64,000 nucleotides of DNA, taken from contig NC_064679.1 of NCBI RefSeq assembly GCF_023278565.1, positions 310,001-374,000 of the forward strand, written 5' to 3'. A model generated the notes under the pieces. It had not been told where the DNA came from. It saw only the letters and a program-made list of their open reading frames with translations, and did not search any database. Within the stretch, counting starts at the first letter, position 1; every line of letters starts with the position of its first letter. The DNA comes from Colletotrichum lupini. Lineage: Eukaryota > Ascomycota > Sordariomycetes > Glomerellales > Glomerellaceae. The translations under genes were made by a program, and so were the position numbers. Below are positions 10,132 through 22,961 of the stretch, one piece after another.

Positions 10132-13100
10132 TCATGTCGGGACAGGGGCGGCTGATGCTTTTGGCGTTACCGGAGGAGCATCTTCCTCCTTCTCCTCCGC
10201 CTGCTCTGCCAGTGCCTCTGTCTCGCTGTCTTCAATAATTTGCTCCTCGATGCGCTCTCCTGGCCCCCCAACAACGGGGCTGAAAGCGTCAACCTCCTCG
10301 ATTTCTTCTTCCGCTTCTTCGCCTTCCTCCTCTTCCTGGATGGGAGCTTCGCCCGACCGTCGTCCGAGTCCAGAAGCACTTGCACTGCGTGAATGGTTAG
10401 AACTTGTGCTTCGCGAGCTGCCGCCCCCTCCTCCGCCACCGCCTGCGCTGCCACCTCCGCCAAAGGCCAGCATCGGACCCTTGAAGATGTTCCGCTTTCG
10501 CTTGGCAAATTGGATGCCCCCTCCCAGGGCAAAGGGATTAGGCGAGCCTGGAGCCTGCATTCCTGACGTTACCGGTGGGGGAGGCATGCCCTCATTGAAT
10601 AGAGCAAGGGGAGCCGGGGGACCTGGCCCTCGAACTAGACGGATATTCGACGGGAAGGCGGTCGCGGTGGGAGTCGCTGGAAGAACTTTGACAGAGTGAT
10701 GAGGCGACTGCCCGCGCTGGAGAGTGTTCTTGGACATGGAAGTCGAGACCGATCCGTTTGAGCTTGTTGATGAAGCTTTGGAATGAGAGTGATGATGATG
10801 AGGCATCGAACGAATGGACGAGACCGATGAAGAAGTGGACTTTCGGCCCCTCAACCCTGCCGAAGAGCGCCGCATCGTAGTTCGTGGGGTCATGGGAGAC
10901 GGCGACAGCGATTGTCGCTTGTAAGATGTTGTGATCCGGGACGGTACCCGCGTGGGGACAGAGCCTGCACCAGAGGCCGGACTGCTGAAGCCTCCAGATC
11001 CTCCGTGACTTGGCAGTGCCTTGTTGGCATGGCCATTAGCCACTACGCCACGAGGCAATCCGGCCTTTCCTTGAGGTACGCCAGCATCCGTTGTTGGGTA
11101 CTTGCTCGTCTGCGGCCGAGGACTCGTGTCCTTGGAGTGTTTACTGCTGCTGCCGGCAACACTGCCGTTTTTATCGACCAGGTTAGGCGTTGAGTGACTC
11201 CCTCTCTTATTCGCGTGCCGTCCCCTACGGGTGTTCTCGAAGAACCAGTGTGTCCAGTTCTTCCAATGCGCAATGATGGCCTGTGAGGGCTTCTTGCGAA
11301 CCTTTTGTTGTTGTTCAGGTGGTCGCTCTGGCGTCCCGTTAGCCGCCAAAGCTTCCGAAGTGGTCACTAGATGAAGGGTCGAACCCCGAGATCGTGCGCT
11401 GCGGATCACGCCCTCCTTAGGAGGCGGAACCGGGCGACGATGTCTAGACGTACTGGCAGACCGGATTGAGTCCTTATCGATTGGTGGAGGTGGTTCCTCT
11501 GTATCGGGACTTCCGTTTTCCTTGCTGTGCTCGGGCAGGCCGGGCAAGTCCCCCAAGTCGGCGTCATGCGCGCTTCTTCTCTCTGACCGGCCTCTTGTCC
11601 GTGGCGTGATAGGGCCGTCTTCAAGTCTGATGAAGCGGTTTGTCAGCCCGCCGTCCTCATCGACCTCTTGCAACACAGGCGCAATCCGCTCGAGTCTGCT
11701 GGATGCGGCGGACAGACGGCGCAAGCTCCTATTCTCGGCCTCTCTTTCCCGCCGTTTCCTCTCTCTTCTCTTAACTTTCCGCTGCTCCTTTTCAATAAGC
11801 AGCGTCCACCAGCCAGCCAAAGCGTCACAGCGCTGCGCAAGCACGCTTTCGATGACGGAGTCAATATCGACACCCGCTCCCCGCATGCGCTGAAGGGTCT
11901 CCTTCTCTAGATGCGTTGAAAAAGGCGGAGGCCTTTGCAGTTTTAGGATCGCTTGTTGTGCTGGGGAATGTTCGGCAAGGAAAGGATTGGTGAGGATGTC
12001 GGGGAGGGAGGGTCGGAGTAGGGGTCGCTTAGAGAGCAAAGACTTGAGTAACGGAATGGCGGCAGTTGGGAGATGGTCGGGGAACTTCGGTTCTTCGCTG
12101 AGGATCTTTGTACGTGTAACGTTGTCGTCGTCATCGTCGAACGGTAGCTCTCCGCATAGCAGGGCATATAGGATAACGCCAAGACTCCAGACATCGACCT
12201 TTTCTCCAGCGTACTTTTCGCCTTTCAGCATTTCGGGTGCCGAGTAGCATATTGTGCCGCAGAATGTCTGCAAATAATTCGATTTCCCCTCGTATTCTCT
12301 CGTGAAACCAAAATCTACAAGCTTGACGTTTTCGTGCTTGTCGAACAGGATGTTTTCCAGCTTGAGGTCGCGGTGGACACATGATTGTTGATGTACGTAT
12401 GCGACAGCGCCAACGAGTTGGGCAAAAATCTTCTGGACTTTGTGGACGGGAAGAGGGCCATGTTCGAGGAGGTAGTTGTAAAGCTCGTCGCCTATCGAGT
12501 CTTTGTCAATCGTCGTTTCTGTATCAGCAATAAAACGATAAAGCCTACCAGCACAGTATTCCAACACCAGCCACACCAGATTCTCCGTGACTATGACCTC
12601 GTACAACCTGGCAATATGTGGATGGACGAATTGTCGATGGTGATGTATTTCGCGTGCGAGATTCGAGTCGCCTTTATTTGCGGATTTGAGGACGACCTAC
12701 ACCCCAGTCAATGAGTATAACCAGCCCAGACTCGACAGTATTGTCCCAGCACGCATGTCGGCCGTTGCCTACCTTGGAGCCATTGGTGAGCTTGTGGGAG
12801 GCCAAGTAAACCTTGCCAAAGGAACCCTTTCCGATAAGACGACCGAGAGTGTAGTTGCCGACGGAGCTGAGGTCTTTGTTGGAGAACTCGCTGGAAGCAG
12901 CGGAGGTTAGCCTAGGATTCACACCGGAGCGGGCGGATAGTGGAACTCACTCGAGGAGCTCCTGGTACGAGCGAGCAAGCTGTCATAGTAGTATTAGCCA
13001 AATGGCCAACTTGGTGGAACACGACGCAGGGCGATTGGGAGGACTGCGAAACAAAAAGATGGATGGCATGATGGATAGTGGTATTTTTTGGGCGACGCAC

Positions 13101-13148
13101 CTTGGCCTTGCGACCCAGGGCCTCAGCGTTTCCTCTGTTGGCCTGCAT
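10132..13148 (-). CDS. KIN4: Ser/Thr protein kinase, Kin4-like
   Basis: Five exons on minus, 13148-13101, 12979-12951, 12911-12773, 12696-12549 and 12491-10132, give 907 residues. The first two exons are tiny (48 and 29 nt). The kinase domain spans roughly residues 46-310, with glycine loop GKGSFGKV (53-60), Lys76 in VVLKSANK, catalytic HRDLKLEN from 161, DFG at 181-183 and an APE motif. The VVLKS..REIHHHRQF and FDDDDDN blocks resemble Kin4/Frk1 kinases, CAMK-related enzymes; in yeast Kin4 is the spindle position checkpoint kinase that restrains mitotic exit. After the domain come a basic coiled-coil-like stretch (KRRERKRRERE) and about 550 residues of low-complexity Ser/Pro-rich tail with a His run, a Gly run and an acidic end. 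The exact checkpoint role in this fungus is inferred. Confidence 0.83.
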
Positions 13149-15027
13149 CCCTCCGCAAGGCGATGACCAGGCACGTCAAAGCCGACCGAAGCGAAGCCGG
13201 GCAAGGTGGGCGGACGGGCTCAGGCGAGACTCGACAAACTTATGGAATCGGGGTTTGGGTCCGGGCAAGCGTGAGGAGGTTTAGGATCGACTTTCGGGAG
13301 CCCACGGTGGCGCGCAAAGAGTGCAAGCTGCATCTAGAAGGGACAAGATGGGCGGAACGGATCGAATGGGCCTGCGAGGAGTCGAGTGCGCGTGGGAAAG
13401 ATCGGTGGAAGGGATCACGGGGTAGCAATTGAAGCTGTTGGTGAGCGCAAGTTGAGGTTGGTAGCTCCAGGATCGTGGAATGCAATGGCTGGGGAAGTTT
13501 GCTGGGTTCACGAACGGCCCCTGTCTGCAAAGGTAGTGTACTACCTTAGGCGGTGCTCATCAATCCTTTGCTGGATTGCTGCTAAGGAGCGTTAGGTATG
13601 GCGAGGCAAGGCGAGCGAGAAGTGAGGACGGGGAACGAAACAGACCAGGTACCTGGGGGAGGTACCCCCATTTCAGCGCTCCAATCCAACTGCGTCCCAG
13701 AGAGGCAAGGAGCAGCGGCCAAGTGGGTCGCCCAGCGGTGGACACACGACCAAAGGCACATCACCTCGAGTAGATATCTACTGCACAGTAGGTACCTTGA
13801 TACATGCTAAGGAATCCTTGGTAGGCACCTCAAGACGAGGAAAGAGTTGCAACATTTACATAAATGATGAGGTAAAATCCTGGTGGGGTGCAGACTGGAA
13901 CTCGATGTCCACTGAGTTTGCCCAAGATTGGCAGATCCGGGGAAAGAGCGGGCGGACCTGTTCCCTCAACGGCGTGGAATTCTGCAAAGGTAAGGAATAT
14001 CTAGCACTGCCAACTGCCATTGAACTCCCCAGATTGGACACTCCCGTCTACGCATCCCCGTATCTCGTTCTTGACTGGGCTTTGGTCATTGATTTTCAGT
14101 GTCTCGGACCGCCTGGATTAACCATTAAAGACAGCTGTGCTCAACGTCATTACCTAGGTACAAGAAGGATAGTATTTGGCCGTTTGCAAATAAGAGATGG
14201 TCACGTTGGCCACATCTTAAAACGGTTCGTTTCAGTCGCTTTGCACAGATTGCAACAAGAGCTTCGATACTACCGGTAGAGGCTGGTTAAGGTAGACTAA
14301 GTACCTAAGATGGGCGGCTCATAATTAGGTAGGTACCTAAAACCAGGCACATCGGTTGCTACCACTAATGATATTCTTCACCATTGGGAGCCTGACGCGG
14401 GAGAAACAGCACCTCAGCTAGACGGCAGCCGTGCAGTCAAGTGGATTGCGAGCACTCCAGTATCCAAATGTGTGTAAGCATCACTATCCCCAAGTCTACC
14501 TCGTTTGTCTGAGACGCTCGCTGAGACTGCACTGATGAGGCTCTCTCCCCCCACCGCCATCTCATTGGATCGAGGGACCAACCTGGAAAGCTTGGATCAT
14601 CTCCCGCCCCTGCGGGAACATGGGGGTGGCTGACGGGGAGCAGTCCGTGCTCTTGGCTGGAGCCAATGACGGGAGCTTGGGATGGAATGACCTCATTCTC
14701 AGACCTCGCACCTCAGCCTGCACTCTGCAGATATCTGACTCTTATCACTCATATCGCTCACTTTATCGCACTTCCCGTCACCGTGATTGAGGCTTGAGCT
14801 CCCAGGCTTACCTTACCAGGTCGATCTCCGCCCACTTCGTTCCGACACCGCTCCGTTTGCGGTTGCACCATAGCCAAGTCTCCGGGAAACTCTCGCGCCC
14901 GCCGCCGGCTATTGATGATTTGTAGCGGCGACCAATCTCTCCAATTGAGACCTACATCCTTTGATCAATGCTTGTGAGCCGTCAAAAGCAGCCAAATTTT
15001 CTATAGGCTTGAAGCTCCGCCACCACC
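13149..15027. other. Long intergenic region KIN4/M20 peptidase
   Basis: About 1.9 kb between two divergent genes. It contains several copies of a GGTACCT-type motif, often as TAGGTACC (near 13650, 13790, 14155, 14300-14340). The longest open frame, 13797-14279 on +, has no recognisable domain and no codon bias, and I do not call it. The leader of the M20 gene is CT-rich. Confidence 0.5.
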
Positions 15028-16343
15028 ATGCGTGTCTCTCAGCTCATGACCTTGAGCTCTGTGCTCTCCCTTGCCGCCGCCTCTCGCATCCAGCAACCCA
15101 TCGGCGTCGAATCTTCCCCGCCAACGCCTCACTCACCCTCATCCGCCGCTCCCTCCTGGCGCGACGACCTCATCTCTTTACATCGATCCCTCATTGAGAT
15201 CCCCTCCATCTCAGGCAATGAGAGCGCCGCCGGGAAGTTCTTGGTCGATTATCTGACCGGCCGCGGCTATGTCTCCTCTCTGCAATTCCTGCCACCGCGC
15301 AACAACAACACGGAAGAGACCCCGAGGTTCAATGTCCTGGCCTGGAAGACGAACCAACGCCAGCCCACACCTCGCGTTGTAGTCACTTCGCACTACGATG
15401 TTGTGCCGCCTCATATTCCTTACGGCATATCCGATGACAAAATCACTCCCGACACTCGTATTAGTGGAAGAAGAAGCGTTGACGCCAAGGCTAGTGTTGC
15501 GGCTCAGATCATTGCTCTCGAGGACCTGTTCGAGGCCGGCAAAGTCAACCCCGAAGATGCCATGCTCTTATTTGTCATTGGTGAGGAGGACACTGGCGAT
15601 GGAATGCGTTTCTTTTCCGATTCCCTCCAGGCAGCCGACCCGCCGGTACAATTTGAATCCGTCATCTTCGGAGAGCCTACAGAGAACAAGCTCGCTTGCG
15701 GTCACAAGGGCGGTGTCTTCTGCGATATCTCGGCCAAGGGCGTCGCTGGACACTCTGGCTACCCATGGCTCGGCAAGTCGGCCAACGAAATCATGATCAA
15801 GGCCCTCGCCAAGATTATCACGACAGATCTCGGAAGCACTGACAAGTGGGGCAACACCACCGTCAATGTTGGCCAGTTCAACGGCGGCGTTGCTCAGAAT
15901 GTCATTCCTGCCTCTGCTCTGGCAAGGATCGCGGTTCGGGTTGCCATTGGCCCCGAAAAGGACGGCGGCAACATTGTCAAACAGAGAATCCAGAAGATTC
16001 TCGACGAAACCGATGCCGAGTCCCTCGAGTTGACCTGCACCCACGGATATGGCGTGGTGGAGGCCAACTGTGACGTTGATGGTGAGACCCATGCACTTTA
16101 ACCAAGCAACCTGTGCAGTTTGAATAATTACTGACGACTCATCATCCAGGATTTGATACCCTTGTGGCCAACTATGGAACTGACATTCCTAACCTCAAGG
16201 GCTCGCACACTCGCTACCTGTATGGACCAGGCACGATTTTGGTTGCACATGGCCGCAACGAAAACATCACCGTTGCTGAGCTTGAGGAATCCGTGGGAGG
16301 TTACCAAAAGTTGATCCTGCATGCTCTCAAGGACTCTGCTTAG
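15028..16343 (+). CDS. Secreted M20-family metallopeptidase
   Basis: Two exons, 15028-16081 and 16150-16343, encode 415 residues. The start has an optimal context (CCACCACCATG). Residues 1-19 form a signal peptide (hydrophobic SSVLSLAAAS ends in Ala-Ala-Ser), so the enzyme should be secreted or vacuolar. The di-zinc site of the M20 family is visible: His122 in SHYDVV, Asp152 in SVDAK, the general base and ligand Glu186-Glu187 in IGEED, Glu216 in FGEPTE, and a late His in LVAHGRNE. The dimerisation lid lies between about residues 225 and 350. Substrate cannot be read; fungal relatives are carboxypeptidase or acetylornithine-deacetylase-like. The usual Gly before Ser in the GRGS segment is Arg here (GRRSVD), which is unusual but not a catalytic residue. 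Confidence 0.87.
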
Positions 16344-16500
16344 TGTCATGAGACAACCTTGAAGCAGTGTCCTGCTAATACGCTATATCCCCTATAGACA
16401 AAATTCAATTTTGAACATACATCGGGCTCCGAGCTCCAGCTCCAGTCTCTAACGCAAAACAAATATCATCATCATCTACGCTTGAAAGGAGAGATTCCCA

Positions 16501-17664
16501 TCACTGGGCGACCACCTGCGCCCATCTCTCGGGCATGATGTGACGGAAATCAAATTGACCCTCGTCGTTCTTGACAATAGCACCCTTCTCCGTAACAACA
16601 GCATCGATCAGGTCGTGCGGAGTAACATCAAAAGCAGGGTTCCAGACGTTAATGCGCTGGTCCGCCGTCGCCACACGCGCTGTACGAGCGATATCGACGT
16701 TGCCATCAGCCTGGACGATAGCACCGGAAATCTGCGTGAGCTCCTCCCCCTTGCGTTCCTCGATCTTGATGCCGGCGCCGGTCTGGGTCTCGAGGTCGAT
16801 GCTGGTGGTGGGAGCCGCAACAATGAACTTGACGCCGTGATGCTTGGCCAAGACGGCGAGTTGGTAGGTTCCAATCTTGTTGGCAGTGTCACCGTTGCGA
16901 ACGACACGGTCGGCACCTACAATGACAGCAGCAATGTTCATCTTGTCCTTTTGCAAGTTGAACAGCGCGGCAGCCATGGAGTCTGTGATGAGAGTGCTGG
17001 GGATCTTTTCGTAAACAAGCTCAAAGGCGGTCAGCCTGCTACCCTGGTTGTAGGGTCTTGTCTCGGTGCAGTAGGCGCGCTTTAGAAGGTTGTTGGACCA
17101 GAGTGTTCTGATGATACCGAGGGCGGTTCCGTGACCAGATGTTGCCAGAGAGCCAGTGTTGCAGTGAGTGAGGACAGATACTTTGGCATCAGGTGAAGCA
17201 CCAGCGACCTCTCTCAACCATTGCGCTCCATGGTCACCAATAGACAGATTGGTCTGAAGGTCTTTTTGCAGAATCTTCTCGGCTTCCTCAATGTATGCAG
17301 CAATGACGGTCTTGGAATCATCCTGAGGCGCGCTCCTAACGCGGGCCTTTAGTTGGTTGATAGCATTGGTCAAGTCGACAGCAGTCGGTCTGCTTTCCTT
17401 GAGGTAATCCAAACGCGAGTCGATGTAAGTGACGGCATCTTGTGATGAAGAGGCGGTGCAGCTGCCGTTGTGTAGCTCGACAGCGTGGGCGAGGGCGGCG
17501 ACGATAGCAATGGCGGGGGCACCACGAACTCTCATCGACTTGATGCAGTCAAAGGCCTCCTCGCTGGTGGACACCTCATCGTAGTGGAATTCATGAGGCA
17601 GTCTCAGTTGGTCCAGGACTTCGAGACGACCCCGAGTGTACTTGACGGCTTGAAGTCCAGACAT
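16501..17664 (-). CDS. MRI1: Methylthioribose-1-phosphate isomerase
   Basis: One uninterrupted frame of 387 residues. The enzyme converts 5-methylthioribose 1-phosphate into 5-methylthioribulose 1-phosphate in the methionine salvage pathway, in the cytosol. It belongs to the eIF2B-alpha-like fold. Visible signatures are the substrate-binding RVRGAPAIAIVAA (about 45-58), the catalytic Cys168 in LTHCNTGSLATSGHGTA, the catalytic Asp252 in VIVGADRVVRNGDTANKIGT, and the conserved TETRPYNQGSRLTAFEL. Length matches fungal homologues. The gene converges with the M20 peptidase (157 bp between stops) and diverges from TRS130. Confidence 0.95.
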   Translation of the reverse strand: MSGLQAVKYTRGRLEVLDQLRLPHEFHYDEVSTSEEAFDCIKSMRVRGAPAIAIVAALAHAVELHNGSCTASSSQDAVTYIDSRLDYLKESRPTAVDLTNAINQLKARVRSAPQDDSKTVIAAYIEEAEKILQKDLQTNLSIGDHGAQWLREVAGASPDAKVSVLTHCNTGSLATSGHGTALGIIRTLWSNNLLKRAYCTETRPYNQGSRLTAFELVYEKIPSTLITDSMAAALFNLQKDKMNIAAVIVGADRVVRNGDTANKIGTYQLAVLAKHHGVKFIVAAPTTSIDLETQTGAGIKIEERKGEELTQISGAIVQADGNVDIARTARVATADQRINVWNPAFDVTPHDLIDAVVTEKGAIVKNDEGQFDFRHIMPERWAQVVAQ

Positions 17665-18246
17665 GGCGAAAACAGAGAAATTACGATGATGCTGTTGGAG
17701 AAAGAAATAAAGCTAAAGTCTTTTTCCTCAAGAAATATAGGGCACTTTATCGCTTCCTGATCCAAGGCAGAGGAGGGGCATTTCTCCCCAAAGCAAAACC
17801 AAAAAAGATTCTGCCGTGCCCCTCCATTGATGTTCAGCAAGCAGCGTCATCTTGGGCCAATCATTCCAGCACTGGGTAGCACACCGCTCTCGGGGAATCA
17901 TCGGAGGCAGAGCTACCTTTGTACCTACCTTACATTATCGAGGTTCCTAGGTACCTCTAGGCCGGGGCCGACTAGGGGATCCCGCCGTTGGCTGGCGCAT
18001 TTCGCCAGCTCCCATCCTCCCGCCCAGTGCTCCAAGGCTCCAATTCCAACAAACGGGACCGAACCCCTTTGATGTTCCAGCTCCAAGCTCGCTGAATCGC
18101 GCCCAGCGTCTCCACCGAAGCTAGAACCTCACCGAGGCGAGTTGTACACCTTGCATTCGACCGGCACCCACCCGCCGCGCAATTTAGTAAATGAAGCTGC
18201 GACGGACCATGTAATTTAAAAGTCCAAATTGGAGGAGCCGTTCAAG
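17665..18246. promoter_or_regulatory. Divergent promoter region MRI1/TRS130
   Basis: About 580 bp between divergent starts. It contains a cluster of TACCT/AGGTACC motifs at 17917-17960, resembling those in the KIN4/M20 gap. The side nearest MRI1 is AT-rich. Confidence 0.5.
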
Positions 18247-21200
18247 ATGGAGCGGCCTTTTTCAACCTCCAAAGTCACAGGTAAGCTCTACGCGTCTCAT
18301 GATCCTGTTGTTATCTCGTTGGCCTACTAGTCGTACCTTGACTGCGCTTCCCCCCAACTGACCAAGCATGCTATTCGCAGTCGAGTACTTCGATCCCCAC
18401 GACGTTTACAAGCTCGTCACCCCGGGCCTCATTCCACGACTGCCCCTTCGAAATCTTCATTGGCAGTCGCATGCTGGACCTTTGCGCTCGATCGATACCC
18501 TTCACGTAGAGCTCACGCCCGCTGGCGGAGACCCTGCTGCCCCAATCTCGCCAACCATCTCCCCTTCGCTCCGCCGGTCAGTAAGCGCCGGCGCAAAGGA
18601 CGATGGCTTCCAAACGCAGTCTATCGGAGGCAAAAGCACGTCTTCAGATATTTCCGATACCCCAACGATAGCGGCGCGACAGCCTGGCAAGGAACGGCGC
18701 CACCAAATACCCGGCCTGAGGCGGACACCTTACCTCAAAGTCCTGCTCGTTCGATGCGACGACAGCGATACCTACAAGTCCCAAACAAGGGCAGAGATCA
18801 GAGAATGGATCAAGAAGAATACACCGCCTTCGCAGTCTACCCGGAAGCTGAACACACAAGAGAACCATGATGCATTTGAGTTCCTGATTATTCATGTCGT
18901 AATACCCAACACTTTTGCGGCAAATCAACCTAGGGTCAGCGGAAAGGGCCTCGATGTTGCCGAGAAAGCAAGATCGTCAAGATGGGGCTCCGGATCCTCC
19001 ACGTTATTGGAGAAGCTTCGGTCCGACTTCAACAGCTCTAGCAAGGGCGCGATCGATCGTGTGGCCCAGATCCGTATCGGCATCAACGACGTTCCATACG
19101 ATGTACTGCCTCGAGTTGTTCCTGCCACGCCAACCGGTTATACCGAGTCGCGTCAGGATGCCGAAAACGCATGGGATGACCTCGTTGGCAAATTCAAGGA
19201 GCTGATTCTATCATCCTTTGACATGAGGGTGTCACAGTACGAGGAAGACATCAAGGAGAAGGATGCTCAGCGGGCTCTACCGGGTTGGAACTTCTGTACC
19301 TTCTTCATACTCAAAGAGGGTCTTGCGCGTGGGTTCGAGAGTGTCGGTCTTGTAGAGGATGCCTTGGTTGGCTACGACGAGCTCAGTGTCGGTCTCGACA
19401 CAGTCGTCCAAGAACAGGCCACCTCCGGAGATCCCCAGACCCATGGGGGGTCTCTGTTGAGTCACACGCAAGACCTCGTGAAGCGAGCTGAAGCTGCCGT
19501 TGCCGCACTGGGTGCTGAGGACGGCTCTCTAGAGGATGACCAGCCTGTTGATCTACAGGCCACGGATGCCTCCAAAACCGACAAGTTCGACGATATCCCT
19601 ATTAGCGCCACAAAGAAGCCGTACCGCGAAATGATAGTAGCCAATAATGTGTCAGTCTTTGACTTTCGCTGCTACATCTTTGCGAGACAGATATCGCTGC
19701 TGCTCCGCCTTGGCAACGCCTGGTCAACTAGGGAAGATCTCCTGGCAAAGCTTAGAGAGCAACAGGAGTCTGTCCTTCACGGCGTTGCACCGCAAGCGCC
19801 GCCCCCAAAGCAGACAGATGAAGCCGAAAATCTGTCCATGTTGGCTGAGATCTGCCGAAGGACCCTAGAATTCGTACCGGCTGTCTCGCAAGTTATGAGA
19901 GCCGACATCATGGCTGCGCTGAAGAACAAGCTTACCGAGGAAGATTCCCCGATTCTCAACCCCGTCCTGGCGGAGGCTATTGATAATCTTGTTGCATCAT
20001 TCGCATTCTCCGTCGCGCAGCAGATTCTTGCTCAAACGTCGAGCAAAGCACTGCCCATCCCCCCATCGAGTTTGACTCCCTCCGACGGCCATGAGCCAAA
20101 GTCATCAATTCCAGAGTTGAAAACCATGCTACACCCGGCTCGAAACTCGTCTTTGCGTGTGGGAACGGGTTCCAATACAAGTACCAGACCACCGCCCAGT
20201 CCTGGAGTGTTTCCCGGGGGAACAGGCCCCAACCTTGATGACAATACAGCACCCAACGCCCAATTTCTCAAAGCTGGCCTAGAGGAACTCGCTGCGCGTC
20301 GGGCAGAGCTCTATGCTCTGTCTAGGAACGTCCTCCAAGGCAGCGGAAAGAAACGAGGCTGGGATATTGGATGGACATCTGCGCCGGTACTAGGGGAAAT
20401 GGATGGCAACGACTTTGAAGACGTTGATCTCGACGGGGATGATCACAAGTCTCAGACAGACAACCCGGATCCGCTCTGTATAGGGCTGGCTGGTATCGAG
20501 AACGGTCTTCTCCACACTGCCCTCGACAATCGGGACGACTTCTATCGCCTGTACGAGACACTCACGGACAAGGCCTTGCGTCATTACACCGTGGCCAACC
20601 ACACTCATGCAGTCAAGACAAGCATGGCCGACCTCGCCGTGCTCAAGTATCACCTTGGCGAGTACGGCCCGGCCGCTTCTTACTTCTACATGACCACTCC
20701 ATTTTTCGGGGAGAACAGCTGGAGCCTATTGGAGCTTTCCATGCTTGTCATGTACTCTCGATGTCTGAAAGAGCTTCAGCGTAAGGATGAATTTGTTCGT
20801 GTGGGACTGAAGCTCTTGACGAAGGCAGCAGCTGCAGAAAATGAGAGGCTTCAGCAGAAGAAGCCCTCGCTTGTAGCTCACTCGGAGGTTCAGTACCCCG
20901 AGAAAAATGCCATCGCTGGCTTTCTCGATGAGGTATTGAGTACAGCTAAGACCCTTTCCAACGAGGTCAGGGTGCCTCTGGGGCATCTCTTCACCCAAGT
21001 CGAAGTTGTCGGGCATCCAGCCTACCACACCGGCAAAGATTGCTTCTCTCTTACCATTAAACTAAGAAGCTTGCTCATAGATGACCTAAGCCTGGAGAAG
21101 GCCGCCATACGCTTGTCCAGGACGTCATCCGGGGGGACAAAGGAGGTTTGGTTACACACTTCCGAAGCGAACATTCTCAAGCCAGGGATCAACGAGTTGC

Positions 21201-22961
21201 GGCTTACCAGCACTGTAAGTAGTATGCTGACGATACGAGAGAAGCTGAACTAACAGATGCTAGACCAATGTCGCCGGTCACTACAGGATTGACCGGGCAG
21301 ATTTGATTTGCAACAAAGTTGACTTACACTGGGAGCGGGATGTCAACCAAACACCCAGCAAGACGGCGCAGATCTTCCGTCTTCCCGACCTGGAACTCTA
21401 TCGCCCCACTGGCGGTTTGAGTTGTCGCTTAACGGCGGCAAGAGACATTCAGTTGGACAAGAACAATTCACTTGATTTGGAACTCTTGACGGGATGGAAC
21501 ACTATCAAGTCCTGTGAGCTTTCGGTCAAGCCATCGACTGGCGGCCTTCGAATCATTTCAACCGAAGCAACGTTTCTTGGACCTGCACTAGAATACGAGA
21601 AGCCTTTGGAGGCCGGACTTTTCCGCTTCGGAAGCATCTCCGCGTCGTCCGCCATCAAAATGCGTTTCCCGTACACCATCGAGCAAGATGTTCCGAGCAT
21701 ATCGGCTAGAATCGAAATCACGTACACTACAGACGAGGGCACTTTCACATACTCCAATGTATTCTCAGTCCCAGTGGCACTCGCCTTGGGCGTCAATGTA
21801 CAGGACGTTTTCAAGCACAACGCCTTATTCTCCCGCTTCAGCGTCTCAATAGCCTCGTTGAGCCCACTCAGAGTGTTCAAAACACATCTGATCGACTCAG
21901 ATGTCTTTGCTGCCCATTCTGCAGCTCCACCAAACAAGTCCATCATGGTGTTTCCGAAGCAGCCTGCCAGTTTGCTTTACAAGATCACACGCAAAGCTTC
22001 AGGCAACACCACACCCAAGACCCAGCGGACCCTGTATCTTAAGCTTCATTACAGCGTTGTCTTGGATGAGATTATTGCCCTTGTTGAAGATTCCCTGTCA
22101 AAGTACATCGAAGAATCTCCTCTTTCCTCCTTCTCAGGCCTTTTGATCAACCGCGTACTGGCAGAGGTGCGGTCTAGCCTTTCGGCTTATGACTTGGAGC
22201 GAGCTGCTCTCCTCGGCGAGGTTTCTACGGCCTTCGTATCGCCTTTACTAACAGGGAATATCTTCAGAGGTCTGGGCACAGTCCCGGGCGGCAAAGAAGA
22301 CACCTCTAAAGCTCTTCAAGCATTCCTTGTTTCCTGGCAGTCAACGTATCCAAAGTTAACCATCAAAGGAATCGAGTCGATCAGTCGATCAATCCTCATC
22401 CCTGTCGACGTCCCCTCCATTCCCGTTTTCCACTCGGTCGACATTCAGCTTCCGCCACCCGACGAACAAATAGCAGGTTCGACCCTGGCCGTCAACCAGT
22501 TGCTGTCTGCTAATCTACGTTTGCGCTGGACTCGCATCTGGGACACGGCTGTCAGTGATGGCAAAGGCATCAATAGGGACTACGAGTTCAGCTTTGATGT
22601 GACTGGTCCAGGTGACACATGGCTCATCGGCGGCCGGAAGCGCGGCAACTTCAAGAGTCTGGGAGTAGACAAGTCGGACGCCAAGTTTGGAGAATCCGAG
22701 TTGCATGTTCCCGTGCTCATCGTACCGCTGCGCGAAGGACGGCTGCCCTACCCCAATGTGGAGATTCGCGAGGTCAAGAAGGAGGAGAATGACGAGACAG
22801 CTGGTCATCATGAGATCGATTACCAAAACATTGGCGAGACAGTACGGGTCGTTGCTGACTTGCAGCGGGTGACCCTAAGTCTAGATGCTAGCGGACCCAG
22901 TGGTGGTCCATTGGTTCTCGAGAGCGAGCGGCGCGAATTCCATCATCGGATCTTACTGTGA
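18247..22961 (+). CDS. TRS130: TRAPPII complex subunit Trs130 (TRAPPC10)
   Basis: Three exons, 18247-18280, 18381-21214 and 21264-22961, encode 1521 residues. Trs130 is a TRAPPII-specific subunit; the complex activates the Rab GTPases Ypt31/32 (Rab11) at the late Golgi, and the Aspergillus orthologue HypA is needed for polarised growth. The N-terminal block VEYFDPHDVYKLVTPGLIPRLPLRNLHW continues the 34-nt first exon MERPFSTSKV and is typical of the family. A TPR-like middle region (HYTVANHTHAVKTSMADLAVLKYHLGEYGPAA) and a beta-rich C-terminal half (residues about 940-1500) follow. The second junction must use the AG at 21263; the AG at 21256 leads to an early stop. The length is as in other Pezizomycotina. 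Confidence 0.9.

Noticed and set aside
10250..10699. Long + frame rich in Pro and Ser
   Set aside because: It is antisense to the low-complexity tail of the KIN4 gene, which is supported by its kinase domain and splice sites.
13797..14279. 160-codon open frame on + in the KIN4/M20 gap
   Set aside because: No domain, no signal peptide, odd composition, and shorter frames overlap on the other strand. It is likely chance.
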